A DNA stretch of 64,000 nucleotides from an uncultured Campylobacter sp. (GCF_905372745.1 NZ_CAJPQR010000006.1:22123-86122); one strand, 5' to 3'. Positions 44,787-53,150 are shown, numbered from the stretch's first letter. The notes: generated from the sequence alone by a model not told the origin. Numbers and translations: made by a program.

Positions 44787-45055
44787 TGGCCGGCATATCT
44801 GAATTTATAGTTTCGGTAGTAGAGCTCGTAGACGCTCAAGCCGACGACATCAGGTGCTCTTTTTTAAGGAGCGCCAATTCGGTTTTATTGAATACGATAA
44901 CTAGCGTAATCTGCATTATAGGTTTGGTATTTTTCTTACTGGGGCTACACACGCTCCTTGAAAAAACTATTGGGGAAATTTGGGCGTATTTTTCCTGCTC
45001 TGCTGTAGCTTTTTTATCTTCAATTATCGTATACAAGGTATTCCGTGCAAAGTGA
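44786..45055 (+). CDS. YqjE-like small membrane protein
   Basis: About 89 residues from ATG 44786 (an in-frame TTG at 44768 lies inside the upstream gene and is less likely). Two hydrophobic helices (~35-58, ~67-87) joined by a short loop give the YqjE/phage-holin-superfamily-3 form. The start overlaps the upstream stop by one base (TAATG). The family is without known biochemistry. Confidence 0.7.
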   Translation: MAGISEFIVSVVELVDAQADDIRCSFLRSANSVLLNTITSVICIIGLVFFLLGLHTLLEKTIGEIWAYFSCSAVAFLSSIIVYKVFRAK

Positions 45056-45281
45056 TATAACAAAAGAAAAGCTAAGAACAGTGGTATCGATGCTAGAGAA
45101 CAAAAACACAGATAAAAAAAAGCTAAAACTCGAAGAGGCTAAACTAAATTTATTACTAAATGACCCACTACCAAACTTTTCAACAGAGCTTAGCCTAATC
45201 AATAGAGGCAATATTAAGCAAGCCTTGATATCCATAATAGATAAACATTTCATAATACCTACCCTAAATAAAATTTTATAA
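45045..45281 (+). CDS. small basic protein, YqjK-like position
   Basis: A 78-residue protein with GTG start at 45045, overlapping the upstream stop by 11 bases. Lys-rich with two helices. Its place after YqjD- and YqjE-like genes corresponds to YqjK in E. coli, but sequence similarity is not obvious. No TM helix is visible. The function is unknown; it may be a regulator or structural part of the membrane pair. Confidence 0.55.
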   Translation: MQSDITKEKLRTVVSMLENKNTDKKKLKLEEAKLNLLLNDPLPNFSTELSLINRGNIKQALISIIDKHFIIPTLNKIL

Positions 45282-45302
45282 ACAACCTTAATCCAAATAT
45301 GT

Positions 45303-45308
45303 TATAAT
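45303..45308 (+). promoter_or_regulatory. -10 promoter of prfB
   Basis: TATAAT in ATGTTATAATCACG, 33 bases before the TTG start of prfB. Confidence 0.6.
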
Positions 45309-45340
45309 CACGCCAAAAAGCACAAAAAAGGTCTTAAAAT

Positions 45341-46441
45341 TTGGATAATTACGAATACACGGAACTTCTAAAAACCCTAAACACGAAAGTAGAAAATATC
45401 GCGGGCGTCGTAAAGCCCGAGAGTATCAAAGCTCGCCTAAAAGAGATCGAGGAGCTAGAAAACGATCAAAATTTCTGGCAAGATATCGCAAAAGCGGGCG
45501 CCATCGGCAAGGAAAAAACGAAAATTTCAAATATCTTAAATAGCTTCCTAAACGCTAAAAGCGCCGTAGACGATGCAAAGGAACTATATGAGCTGGCAAA
45601 CTCTGAAAACGACGAAGAGACGATAAATTCGCTCTTTGCCGAGGCTGGCGAGCTTGAGGATAAGATAGTAAATTTAGAGATTTCTATGCTGCTTAGCGGC
45701 GAGGACGACGGCAAAAACGCCATCGTCACCATACATCCGGGAGCGGGCGGCACGGAGAGTAACGACTGGGCGAGCATGCTATACCGCATGTATCTGCGCT
45801 TTTGCGAGCGCGAAGGCTTTAAGGTCGAAACCCTGGACTTCCAAGAGGGCGAAGAAGCGGGGCTAAAAGACGTGAGTTTTATCGTTAAAGGCGTAAATGC
45901 CTACGGCTATCTAAAGGCCGAAAACGGTATCCACCGCTTAGTACGAACCAGCCCGTTTGATAGCGCGGGTCGCAGGCATACGAGCTTTACTAGCGTGATG
46001 GTAAGCCCGGAGATCGACGACGACATCGAGATAGAAATCGACGAAAAAGATCTAAAAATCGACACCTACCGCGCGGGCGGAGCGGGCGGTCAGCACGTAA
46101 ACAAAACCGAGTCCGCCGTGCGTATCACTCACGCGCCCACCGGCATCGTCGTGCAGTGTCAAAACGACCGTAGCCAGCACAAAAACAAGGCTACAGCGAT
46201 GAAAATGCTAAAATCGCGCCTATATGAGCTAGAGCTAATGAAACAGCAAGAGGCCGCCGGCAGTATCGAAAAAAGCGAGATCGGCTGGGGTCACCAGATC
46301 CGCTCATACGTACTTTTCCCGTATCAGCAGGTTAAAGACAACCGCAGCGGCGAGGCATACAGCCAAACCGACGCGATACTAGACGGCGACATAAAAAAGC
46401 TCATCGAGGGCGTTTTGGTAAGTCAAAAAAGCATAAACTAG
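45341..46441 (+). CDS. prfB: peptide chain release factor 2
   Basis: RF2, releasing peptides at UGA and UAA. The 366 residues carry codon-recognition motif SPF at 204-206 and the peptidyl-hydrolysis motif GGQ at 249-251. It reads as one uninterrupted frame; there is no in-frame UGA near codon 25, so the autoregulatory +1 frameshift of E. coli is absent. The start is TTG at 45341, with AAAAAAGG upstream. Confidence 0.97.
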   Translation: MDNYEYTELLKTLNTKVENIAGVVKPESIKARLKEIEELENDQNFWQDIAKAGAIGKEKTKISNILNSFLNAKSAVDDAKELYELANSENDEETINSLFAEAGELEDKIVNLEISMLLSGEDDGKNAIVTIHPGAGGTESNDWASMLYRMYLRFCEREGFKVETLDFQEGEEAGLKDVSFIVKGVNAYGYLKAENGIHRLVRTSPFDSAGRRHTSFTSVMVSPEIDDDIEIEIDEKDLKIDTYRAGGAGGQHVNKTESAVRITHAPTGIVVQCQNDRSQHKNKATAMKMLKSRLYELELMKQQEAAGSIEKSEIGWGHQIRSYVLFPYQQVKDNRSGEAYSQTDAILDGDIKKLIEGVLVSQKSIN

Positions 46442-46452
46442 AAAGGATAAAT

Positions 46453-46758
46453 ATGGAAATTTCAGCTCTTTTAAACCAACTAGGCTATAACGAAAACGAC
46501 GCGACCGCCGCGCAGGTTAAGCGCATCCTAAACAACTGCGACGGGTTAAATTTAAGCAGCATTATCACGCTAAACGACCACCTAAAGCCGCTTGGCGGCT
46601 TTGTAGCGATGAGCGGCAGCGAGGACGTGTTTAAGATAAAAAACGCGAGCAAAACGCCGGGCGCGCTAAACGTGATCGAAAACTGGGCTGAAAAAAATAA
46701 GATAAACATAAAAAAAGTAAATGAAACTACTCACTACATACTAGGAAAAAATATATGA
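46453..46758 (+). CDS. hypothetical protein upstream of rclA
   Basis: A 101-residue cytoplasmic alpha/beta protein. Features are LLNQLGYNENDATAAQVKRILNNC, KPLGGFVAMSGSEDVFKIKN and a final strand. No family is recognised. AAAGGATA precedes the ATG. It overlaps rclA by 4 bases (ATGA-type), so the two are translationally coupled and probably functionally linked. Confidence 0.75.
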   Translation: MEISALLNQLGYNENDATAAQVKRILNNCDGLNLSSIITLNDHLKPLGGFVAMSGSEDVFKIKNASKTPGALNVIENWAEKNKINIKKVNETTHYILGKNI

Positions 46759-48101
46759 AAAACTACGATATCATCGTCATAGGCTTTGGCAAAGCAGGCA
46801 AAACTCTCGCCGTAAAAGCCGCAAATTTAGGCAAAAAGGTTGCCGTGATCGAAAAATCGGCGCAGATGTACGGCGGAACGTGCATAAACGTCGGCTGCAT
46901 CCCGACAAAAAAGCTAGTAAATTTAAGCAAAGAAGCGCAATACGTAAATAACAACGTCGCGGGCGAATACTTCACGCTAAGTATCGAGAAAAAAGATGCT
47001 CTCGTCTCCGCGCTTAGAGCTAAAAATTTCGCTATGCTCGACGGCAACGCAAACATCGACGTGATAAACGGCGCGGCTAAATTTATAGATAAAAATAGCA
47101 TCGAAGTCGCGGCGGCAGACGGCTCAAAAAGCGTACTTACCGCGCCTACTATCGTTATAAACACGGGTTCGGTTAACGAAAAACCAAGCTTTGAGGTTAA
47201 CTCAAATTCTGCTTACGACAGCACGGAGATTTTAAACCTAAAAACGCTTCCAAAGCACCTAGTAGTCGTTGGCGGCGGATACATCGGGCTTGAGTTTGCC
47301 TCGATGTTTGCCGAGTTTGGCTCAAAAGTCACTATCGTAGCTCGCTCGGGCGTGCTAAAAAACGAGGACGAGGACGTAAAGCAGAGCGTAAAATCGCTAC
47401 TACAAACGCAAGGAATCGAAATTTTAGAGGGTTGCGAAGTTAAAAATTTAAAAGATTGCGCGCTAATTTTTACCCAAAACGGCGAGACGAAATGCCTTGA
47501 AGCGGACGCGTTTTTGCTAGCGACCGGACGAGTAGCGGCGAGTGCGGAGCTAAATTTAAGCGCGGCGGGCGTACAAACGGACGCCAAAGGAAACGTGCTC
47601 GTAAACGAGTTTTTGCAAACCGCCCAGCCGCATATCTACGCGGTAGGCGACGTTCGCGGCGGCGAGCTTTTCACATACACGAGTTTAGATGATTTTCGCA
47701 TCGTCTTTGACAAGCTTTTTGGTGCGGGCAAACGTAGCACGCTAAACCGCTCGCCTCACGCCAGCACGCTTTTTACCGAGACTCCGCTAGCTAGTATAGG
47801 GCTAAGCGAGAAACGAGCGGCGGCTCAAAATTTAGACTTTAAAGTCCTAAAACTCCCGCTAGCAGCAGTCCCCAGCGCAAAGGTAGTCGGCAACGAAACG
47901 GGATTTTTAAAAGCGATCGTGGATGCAAAAAGCGGCAAAATTTTAGGCGCGGCGTTTCACTGCGTTTACGCAAACGAGCTTATCAACGAGATTGCCGTCG
48001 CAATGGCCCTTGGCGCGGGTGCTGATTTTTTCAAAAATCAGATTTTCACCCATCCTAGCATCAGCGAAGCATTAAATGATTTGTTTGGACAATTTCAATA
48101 A
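46755..48101 (+). CDS. rclA: RclA-like hypothiocyanous acid reductase
   Basis: A 448-residue flavoprotein of the pyridine nucleotide-disulfide oxidoreductase family. The start VIGFGKAGKTLAVKAA and GGTCINVGCIPTKKLVN, with redox Cys C43 and C48, match E. coli RclA, which reduces hypothiocyanite formed by salivary or mucosal peroxidases. The second nucleotide loop is VVVGGGYIGLEFASMF, and FTHPSISEAL near the C-terminus is the dimer-interface His-Pro motif. Coupled to the small gene upstream. It fits a host-associated, especially oral, life. Confidence 0.85.
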   Translation: MKNYDIIVIGFGKAGKTLAVKAANLGKKVAVIEKSAQMYGGTCINVGCIPTKKLVNLSKEAQYVNNNVAGEYFTLSIEKKDALVSALRAKNFAMLDGNANIDVINGAAKFIDKNSIEVAAADGSKSVLTAPTIVINTGSVNEKPSFEVNSNSAYDSTEILNLKTLPKHLVVVGGGYIGLEFASMFAEFGSKVTIVARSGVLKNEDEDVKQSVKSLLQTQGIEILEGCEVKNLKDCALIFTQNGETKCLEADAFLLATGRVAASAELNLSAAGVQTDAKGNVLVNEFLQTAQPHIYAVGDVRGGELFTYTSLDDFRIVFDKLFGAGKRSTLNRSPHASTLFTETPLASIGLSEKRAAAQNLDFKVLKLPLAAVPSAKVVGNETGFLKAIVDAKSGKILGAAFHCVYANELINEIAVAMALGAGADFFKNQIFTHPSISEALNDLFGQFQ

Positions 48102-48117
48102 ATACAAAGGATAGAAA

Positions 48118-48732
48118 ATGAAAAATTTACTTCTTGCCTTTATCGGGCTTTTGCTCGTGGGATGCGCAGCCTCAAGCGGCGGCGGAGCAGCGAGCGATAA
48201 CGCTGATTACGACTTTAACAAACGAGCGATCGATATACTAAAGCCAAAATGCGAAAAGGGTAACTACTCGGCTTGCAACGATCTAGCCATCAGCTATCAA
48301 AATCTAAAAGACCATAAAACGGCGCAAAAATACTACGATAACGCATGCCAAAACAACTATCAGCTAGCTTGCACCAACCTAGCCAATATGTATCAATCAG
48401 GCCTTGGAGTAGACAGGGATAAAAATAAAGCTTTGGAGATTTTTAACGCCTCTTGCACGAACGGAGGGGCGATATCTTGCTACTATTTAGGCGACTTTTA
48501 CCGCTCCGGCGACGAGGGCAAAGAGCCTGACTACGTCGCTGCCATGAGCGCATACGAAAGAGGCTGCAAGCTAGGAGACATCCCGTCATGCACGAACACC
48601 GGAGTACTATACGAAAACGGCCTAGGCGTAGCGCAGGACGAGTCAAAAGCCAGAAACATCTACCGCTCGGCGTGCTTTAGCGGAGATTCGTCCGCATGCG
48701 ATAATCTAAAAAGAATGGGTAGAAAACGCTAA
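48118..48732 (+). CDS. Sel1-repeat (Hcp-like) lipoprotein
   Basis: A 204-residue lipoprotein with lipobox LLLVGC. The mature part has four or more Sel1-like repeats of ~36 residues with paired Cys (e.g. CEKGNYSACNDLAISYQ, CQNNYQLACTNLANMYQSGLGV, CTNGGAISCYYLGDFY), each repeat closed by a disulphide, the Helicobacter cysteine-rich protein pattern. Probably a periplasmic or outer-membrane-attached binding scaffold. It lies 16 bases after rclA. Confidence 0.88.
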   Translation: MKNLLLAFIGLLLVGCAASSGGGAASDNADYDFNKRAIDILKPKCEKGNYSACNDLAISYQNLKDHKTAQKYYDNACQNNYQLACTNLANMYQSGLGVDRDKNKALEIFNASCTNGGAISCYYLGDFYRSGDEGKEPDYVAAMSAYERGCKLGDIPSCTNTGVLYENGLGVAQDESKARNIYRSACFSGDSSACDNLKRMGRKR

Positions 48733-48768
48733 ATTTAACATCTTTTAGTTCGGCATTAAATTTACTAC

Positions 48769-48796
48769 GGCGAGTCAAATTCGGCTCGCCTTTTTT
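48769..48796 (+). terminator. rho-independent terminator after the Sel1 lipoprotein gene
   Basis: Perfect stem GGCGAG (48769-48774) / CTCGCC (48785-48790), 10-base loop, then TTTTTT. Confidence 0.85.
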
Positions 48797-49072
48797 AAAT
48801 TTAACGGCTGTAAATTTTAGCTCAAATTTACCCCCCCACTAAAAATTTGTCTCCAAAAACCCGCATCTTGAAAATGCAAATTTAAAACTATCCGTTAAAT
48901 TTGACGCCGCGCGCTCATAAATTTAACTCCGCAAATTTATCTTTGCGATATGCGGTAAATTTTACTCGCTTAGCTAAAGCTGCGTAAATTTCAGCGTATT
49001 AAAACAACAATCCTTTGCCGCAAATAGCAAAAATAAACAACGCTAAATTTGAGTAAATTTGATAAAAGATAT

Positions 49073-49099
49073 AAAAAATGGGGCTTAGATTTAAGCCCC
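49073..49099 (-). terminator. terminator of the TonB-dependent receptor gene
   Basis: Perfect 8-bp stem GGGGCTTA (49080-49087) / TAAGCCCC (49092-49099) with a GATT loop. On the minus strand a T-rich run (ATTTTTT) follows, about 25-45 bases after the receptor stop. Confidence 0.8.
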
Positions 49100-49124
49100 A
49101 AAAAAGCGCGAGTTTAGAGTAAAA

Positions 49125-51122
49125 TTAAAATTTATAAGAGACGTTAACCTTAAAGTTTCTGCCCGGCTCCCAGTCGATCGCGTTCGCATCGCCCGTATAT
49201 TCGGCTATTCTTTGAGACTGCGAGACGTAGGCTTTGTTAAATACGTTATAAACGCCGGCGTTTATCTCAAGCCCCTTAAATTTACCGCTGCTTGGCGCAT
49301 AAGTGAGATAGACGTCGCTCACGGCGTAGCTCGGGATATGCACGGCCGCGTCGTTGCCGGCACTCGTCGTGTCTTTCGAGGCAAAATAAATAAGATTATA
49401 ACCCACAAGCGTGTCGATAGCGTTTATCGAATACTCGGCGTTAAAGGTGTATTTGTCGCCTTGGTCGCGGTAGCCGATGATATTTGACGTATAGTAGCCG
49501 CCGCTGCCGTTTCTCACGCGGTCTTTATATCTTACTTTTTGATGAGTATAGCTAGCGCCTAAGCTTAGCGCATCGAGATTCAACCTCGCCAAAAGCTCGA
49601 CGCCGTCGATATCCGCGCCGCCTGCGTTGATCCTATAAAGCACCGGATTTATACGCCCGCCTGCTGCGTTGTTATCTACGATTAGGTTTTTGTATTTGGT
49701 TTTAAAGTATTTAGCTACGAAGCTAACGTGTCCCGTTTCGCTAAACTCGCCCTTGTAGCGTCCGCCGATCTCGTAGCTATCGCCCGTAGTGGCCTTTAGA
49801 TCAGGGTTTGCTCTGTATCCTAGCACCGTACCCCTACTAGCGCCGCTAGCTAGCATAGACTCCATAACGTCAGGTCCTCTAAACACTTTAGCGTAGCTGG
49901 CAAATACGCCAAGCCCTTTCATAAACTCGTAATCAAGCGCGAGAGCGGGCGTAAATTCGTCAAATTTGTATTTGTATCCGCCGATATTTGCGCCCGTGCC
50001 GTTATATGTCTTTAGCTCGTGGCGCTCGTATCTGATGCCAGGAGTCACGGTAAGTCCTGCAAATTTGATCGCGTCCTCTAAGTAAAACGAGTAGTTGTTT
50101 ACTTTTTCGGGACGGTTGTTTTGCGGTTTATTAAAGTTCTCGCTGTGGTAGTACTCCGCGCCGTATCTTAGCGTCTGCGTCACGTCGCCCGTCTCTATCG
50201 CGGTTTTTGCTTTCGCGCTTAGGCCTCTAGTTTTTACGCCCCATTTGCTACCGTCGACTCTCTGATGCTTCGTATGATACGCCGTTACGTCTAGATTTAG
50301 CAGTTCGCTCGGCGTAAATTCGTACTTTAACGTCGTCGTATCGCGCTCGTATTTACGGTCGGCATCGGCGCTATGCCAGCTGCCAAATTCTGCTCTTAAA
50401 GGATAAAGTCCCTTGTATTGGTTGTGTTCGTGAGAGAGCGATATCCTGTGCGCGTCTAAAAAGCTATATCCGAGCTTAAAAAGATAGCTAAGATCGTTGC
50501 CGTCGCCGCCGATTTTCTTACCGTTGCCGCTCTTGCCGTAGTCGTAGCCTTTGTGATTTATCGCGGCTAAAAAGTCAAGCCCCTCGACGGGCGCGGTAAA
50601 TACCGTGAGCCCTTGCGAAAATTCATCGTTGTTTGAGGCGTAGCCCGTTTTGATTTTAGCGCCGATAATTTCGCCGTCATCTAGCAGGTCTCTAGCGTCC
50701 ACCGTCCTAAAGGCTACCGAACCGCCCAGAGCTCCGGCGCCGTTTACTACAGAGCGCGAGCCAACCTCAACGTCGATGGCTTTAATCAGATCAGGGTCGA
50801 TTAGTAGGTCTGCGTTGTGGTGAAAGGTATTTCCGTTTTGTTTCGCGCCGTCGATCGTGATGTTTAGACCGCGGTCGCTCACGCCTCTCATGTAGATTTT
50901 TTGGTTCATGCCGTTCGTACCGCCCACGTAAACGCCCGGGATATCGCGCATAACGTCTTTTAGTATGCCTGCGTTTCTCGTGCTTATTTTTACGTCGTCT
51001 ACGCCGTAGCCGCCGCTAGTGCTGCTTACCTCTACGCCGCTTAGCGTTACGTTCTCGGCGGCATTTGCGCCGATGGCTAGAGCCGCTACGAAAGAAATTT
51101 TCGCAACATTGTTAAAATTCAT
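49125..51122 (-). CDS. TonB-dependent outer-membrane receptor, heme/hemoglobin type
   Basis: A 665-residue receptor: signal peptide (~1-21), TonB-box-like VTLSGVEV at 25-32, plug ~40-145, 22-strand barrel to an aromatic end (KVNVSYKF). The plug has NITIDGAKQNGNTFHHN (H101, H102), like HmuR/ShuA receptors. In the barrel, FRGP at 414-417 and NPDL at 439-442 stand for the FRAP and NPNL boxes, but the His normally between them is not present, so substrate use may differ. RBS AGAGGAG. Divergent from exbB-exbD-tonB, its energy source. Confidence 0.88.
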   Translation of the reverse strand: MNFNNVAKISFVAALAIGANAAENVTLSGVEVSSTSGGYGVDDVKISTRNAGILKDVMRDIPGVYVGGTNGMNQKIYMRGVSDRGLNITIDGAKQNGNTFHHNADLLIDPDLIKAIDVEVGSRSVVNGAGALGGSVAFRTVDARDLLDDGEIIGAKIKTGYASNNDEFSQGLTVFTAPVEGLDFLAAINHKGYDYGKSGNGKKIGGDGNDLSYLFKLGYSFLDAHRISLSHEHNQYKGLYPLRAEFGSWHSADADRKYERDTTTLKYEFTPSELLNLDVTAYHTKHQRVDGSKWGVKTRGLSAKAKTAIETGDVTQTLRYGAEYYHSENFNKPQNNRPEKVNNYSFYLEDAIKFAGLTVTPGIRYERHELKTYNGTGANIGGYKYKFDEFTPALALDYEFMKGLGVFASYAKVFRGPDVMESMLASGASRGTVLGYRANPDLKATTGDSYEIGGRYKGEFSETGHVSFVAKYFKTKYKNLIVDNNAAGGRINPVLYRINAGGADIDGVELLARLNLDALSLGASYTHQKVRYKDRVRNGSGGYYTSNIIGYRDQGDKYTFNAEYSINAIDTLVGYNLIYFASKDTTSAGNDAAVHIPSYAVSDVYLTYAPSSGKFKGLEINAGVYNVFNKAYVSQSQRIAEYTGDANAIDWEPGRNFKVNVSYKF

Positions 51123-51276
51123 TTTTTCTCCTCTTTAAATTTATTAAATTTTGCGCCGATTTAGAAGAATATTTAAATTTTGTTTTCTTTAATCCGCTCA
51201 GATTTTGAAAACGAATATTACAATTCTAAGACTAAATTTTAGATAAATTTATTTTAGAATATTACTTGCTTATTTG

Positions 51277-51289
51277 TTATTGACAATAA
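51277..51289. promoter_or_regulatory. Fur-box-like palindrome between receptor and exbB
   Basis: TTATTGACAATAA, a perfect inverted repeat around GAC, lies 15 bases before the exbB -10 and in the divergent spacer of the receptor. Spacing and A+T-rich character fit an iron-regulated operator; identity with a Fur site is inference. Confidence 0.4.
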
Positions 51290-51303
51290 ATACCATAATC
51301 TGA

Positions 51304-51309
51304 TATAAT
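51304..51309 (+). promoter_or_regulatory. -10 promoter of the exbB-exbD-tonB operon
   Basis: TATAAT, 30 bases before the exbB ATG, right after the palindrome at 51277. Confidence 0.65.
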
Positions 51310-51338
51310 TGCGCGCAAATTTTTATAAAAGGTAATAA

Positions 51339-51767
51339 ATGGAATTTCTCAAACACAACGTCGATTACGTTATCATCGGTATTTTAGGACTTATGAGCTT
51401 TGTCGTAGTATGGCTCACGATAGAGCGCTTAATCTTTTACGCAAACGTTAAATTTGAAAACTACAAGAATCAAGACGACTTTGAAGAGAGCGTAACCAGA
51501 AATTTAACAACACTTTATATCGTTTATTCAAATGCGCCGTATATCGGGCTTTTGGGTACGGTTGCGGGCATCATGGTAACCTTTTACGACATGGGTATGA
51601 GCGGCGGCATCGATACTAAAAGCATCATGGTCGGCCTGTCTCTCGCGCTAAAAGCAACCGCTCTAGGCCTCATCGTCGCGATACCGACGCTAATGATCTA
51701 CAACGCGTTTATGAGAAAAGTGGACGTACTCGTAAACCGCTACAAGGCTTCACGTGAGAATGCCTAA
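51339..51767 (+). CDS. exbB: ExbB proton channel subunit
   Basis: A 142-residue inner-membrane protein with the three membrane helices of the MotA/TolQ/ExbB family (~12-33, ~65-90, ~98-128). The conserved segment APYIGLLGTVAGIMVTFYDMG lies near 66-86 and SLALKATALGLIVAIPTLMIYNAF at ~108-131. It forms the proton-motive-force channel with ExbD. It is of the short Helicobacter/Campylobacter type. AAAAGG precedes the ATG. Confidence 0.95.
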   Translation: MEFLKHNVDYVIIGILGLMSFVVVWLTIERLIFYANVKFENYKNQDDFEESVTRNLTTLYIVYSNAPYIGLLGTVAGIMVTFYDMGMSGGIDTKSIMVGLSLALKATALGLIVAIPTLMIYNAFMRKVDVLVNRYKASRENA

Positions 51768-52137
51768 AAAAGAGGGATTAAACGTAATCCCGCTCATAGA
51801 TATTATGCTAGTTTTACTAGCTATCGTGCTTAGCATCTCTACCTTTATCGCTCAGGGCAATATCAAAATCGACCTGCCAAACAGCGAGAGTGCGGAAAAA
51901 AAGCAAGACGAAAAAGACAAAATCGCCGTTTTAATTAATAAAGATAATGAATTTTTTATAGGCGAAGAGAAAATCGACGAGGAAAATTTAAAAGAAAAGC
52001 TAAACGAGATAAAAAACGAAACATTAATAGAACTCAAAAGCGATAAAGAGAGCAAATTCGACTCGTTTATCAAGGTTATCGACATACTAAAAGAAAAAAA
52101 TCATGAAAACTTCGCTATCACGACAACAACTGAATAG
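51754..52137 (+). CDS. exbD: ExbD proton channel subunit
   Basis: A 127-residue protein: short cytoplasmic part, one membrane helix (~10-32) with the essential proton-path Asp in NVIPLIDIMLVLLAIVLS, then a periplasmic domain. The start is GTG 51754 or ATG 51760 (two residues shorter); neither has a strong Shine-Dalgarno, as expected for coupling to exbB, whose 3' end it overlaps by up to 14 bases. Confidence 0.94.
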   Translation: MRMPKKEGLNVIPLIDIMLVLLAIVLSISTFIAQGNIKIDLPNSESAEKKQDEKDKIAVLINKDNEFFIGEEKIDEENLKEKLNEIKNETLIELKSDKESKFDSFIKVIDILKEKNHENFAITTTTE

Positions 52138-52948
52138 ACGCGCCAGCTTTACGGGGCTTGGCGTCTCTATCCTGTTACACTCCGTTCTTATCGGCTCTTT
52201 TATCAAATTTTACGACGAGCTAAAGCCGATGCCGGAAGAAAAAAGCGTCAAGATAGCGCTAAATACCTTTACGCCGCCAGCAGCGCCGCTTCCGCCGGCA
52301 CCAACTCCGCCTGCCCCGCCGCCTCCGGCACCGCCTGCGCCTCCTCCGCCTGAACCGGTCGTCACTCCGCCGGAACCGCCAAAACCGGTCGAGCCGCCTA
52401 AGCCGATAGAAAAGCCAAAACCAGTGGAGAAACCAAAACCGATAGAAAAGCCTGTGGAAAAACCGAAGCCAAAGCCTAAACCTACGCCAAAGCCGGTCAA
52501 AAAGCCTGAGCCTGAGCCGCAAGTAGTGCAAGCGCCTCCGACTCCCGCACCGCCTACTCCTACGCCGCCGGCGCCGCAGCCAAGTAGCGCTCCAAGCTCG
52601 AACGTAAAATCAAATTTACCGCCTAGCGGAGCGGAAACGGTCGGAGAGATTAATTTTTCAGATCCTTCTGCAAGTAGTAATTTTAATAGGGATAAGTACC
52701 AAAAGGCTATTAAAAAGCATCTTAGGTATCCAAAGCGAGCTCAAAAAATGCGCCATCAAGGCATAGCTCATATCAGGTTTTTGTTTAAAAAAGATGGAAC
52801 TGTTAGCGACATAAAAATCGTAAAAAGTTCAGGCTTTGATACATTAGACGAGGCTGCAATAGACACCATAAAAAGAGCAGCTCCAGATTTTGAAAAGCTA
52901 GATAGAGATTATATCATGACAATTCCTATTGGCTTTACACTGAATTAG
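52103..52948 (+). CDS. tonB: TonB energy transducer with an apparently replaced C-terminal domain
   Basis: A 281-residue protein: N-terminal helix ~18-36 with the essential His (LLHSVLIGSF), a Pro-rich rod from ~58 to ~160 (Pro-Ala, then Pro-Lys/Glu repeats), and a C-terminal domain ~195-281 (YQKAIKKHLRYPKRAQ to the final IGFTLN). Overlaps exbD by 35 bases. The part from about 52640 to the stop is clearly more A+T-rich and uses different codons than the rest. Just downstream lies the 3' end of another, GC-richer tonB (53014-53118). No terminator follows this stop directly. Confidence 0.93.
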   Translation: MKTSLSRQQLNRRASFTGLGVSILLHSVLIGSFIKFYDELKPMPEEKSVKIALNTFTPPAAPLPPAPTPPAPPPPAPPAPPPPEPVVTPPEPPKPVEPPKPIEKPKPVEKPKPIEKPVEKPKPKPKPTPKPVKKPEPEPQVVQAPPTPAPPTPTPPAPQPSSAPSSNVKSNLPPSGAETVGEINFSDPSASSNFNRDKYQKAIKKHLRYPKRAQKMRHQGIAHIRFLFKKDGTVSDIKIVKSSGFDTLDEAAIDTIKRAAPDFEKLDRDYIMTIPIGFTLN

Positions 52949-53013
52949 CTGTAAAATTTAAGTCATTTGATGCGGATTAATTTACTCCATTAATTTATGA
53001 CAATAAGCTCACA

Positions 53014-53118
53014 CTAGACGAGGCTGCAGTCGAGCTCATAAACCGCGCCGCGCCGGACTTTCCGACGCTTGATCGCGACTATGTCATCAAAATCCCCGTT
53101 AAATACAATATCACGTAA
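53014..53118 (+). pseudogene. orphan 3' end of a second tonB allele
   Basis: In frame to the stop at 53116, 34 residues read LDEAAVELINRAAPDF and then PTLDRDYVIKIPVKYNIT, which lines up without gaps with the last residues of the intact TonB (LDEAAIDTIKRAAPDF, EKLDRDYIMTIPIGFTLN). The 14 bases TAGACGAGGCTGCA are identical in both (52845-52858 and 53015-53028). Codon use is GC-rich like the front of tonB, and the operon terminator overlaps its stop. It is thus probably the original 3' end, displaced by a recombined one. Confidence 0.85.
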
Positions 53119-53150
53119 ATTTAAGCCGTTTTGCGGCTTAAATTTTATCT
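53117..53150 (+). terminator. terminator of the exbB-exbD-tonB operon
   Basis: Perfect 12-bp stem AAATTTAAGCCG (53117-53128) / CGGCTTAAATTT (53134-53145) with a TTTTG loop and a T-rich continuation. It directly follows the orphan tonB 3' end. Confidence 0.85.

Larger units (their letters stand above)
48733..49124. other. convergent spacer with two terminators
   Basis: About 390 bases between the Sel1 lipoprotein and the receptor. It contains a terminator for each gene (48769-48796 and 49073-49099) and many AAATTT words. No gene seen. Confidence 0.6.

Noticed and set aside
45341..46441. Programmed +1 frameshift in prfB
   Set aside because: The gene reads in one frame from TTG to stop and has no in-frame UGA near codon 25.
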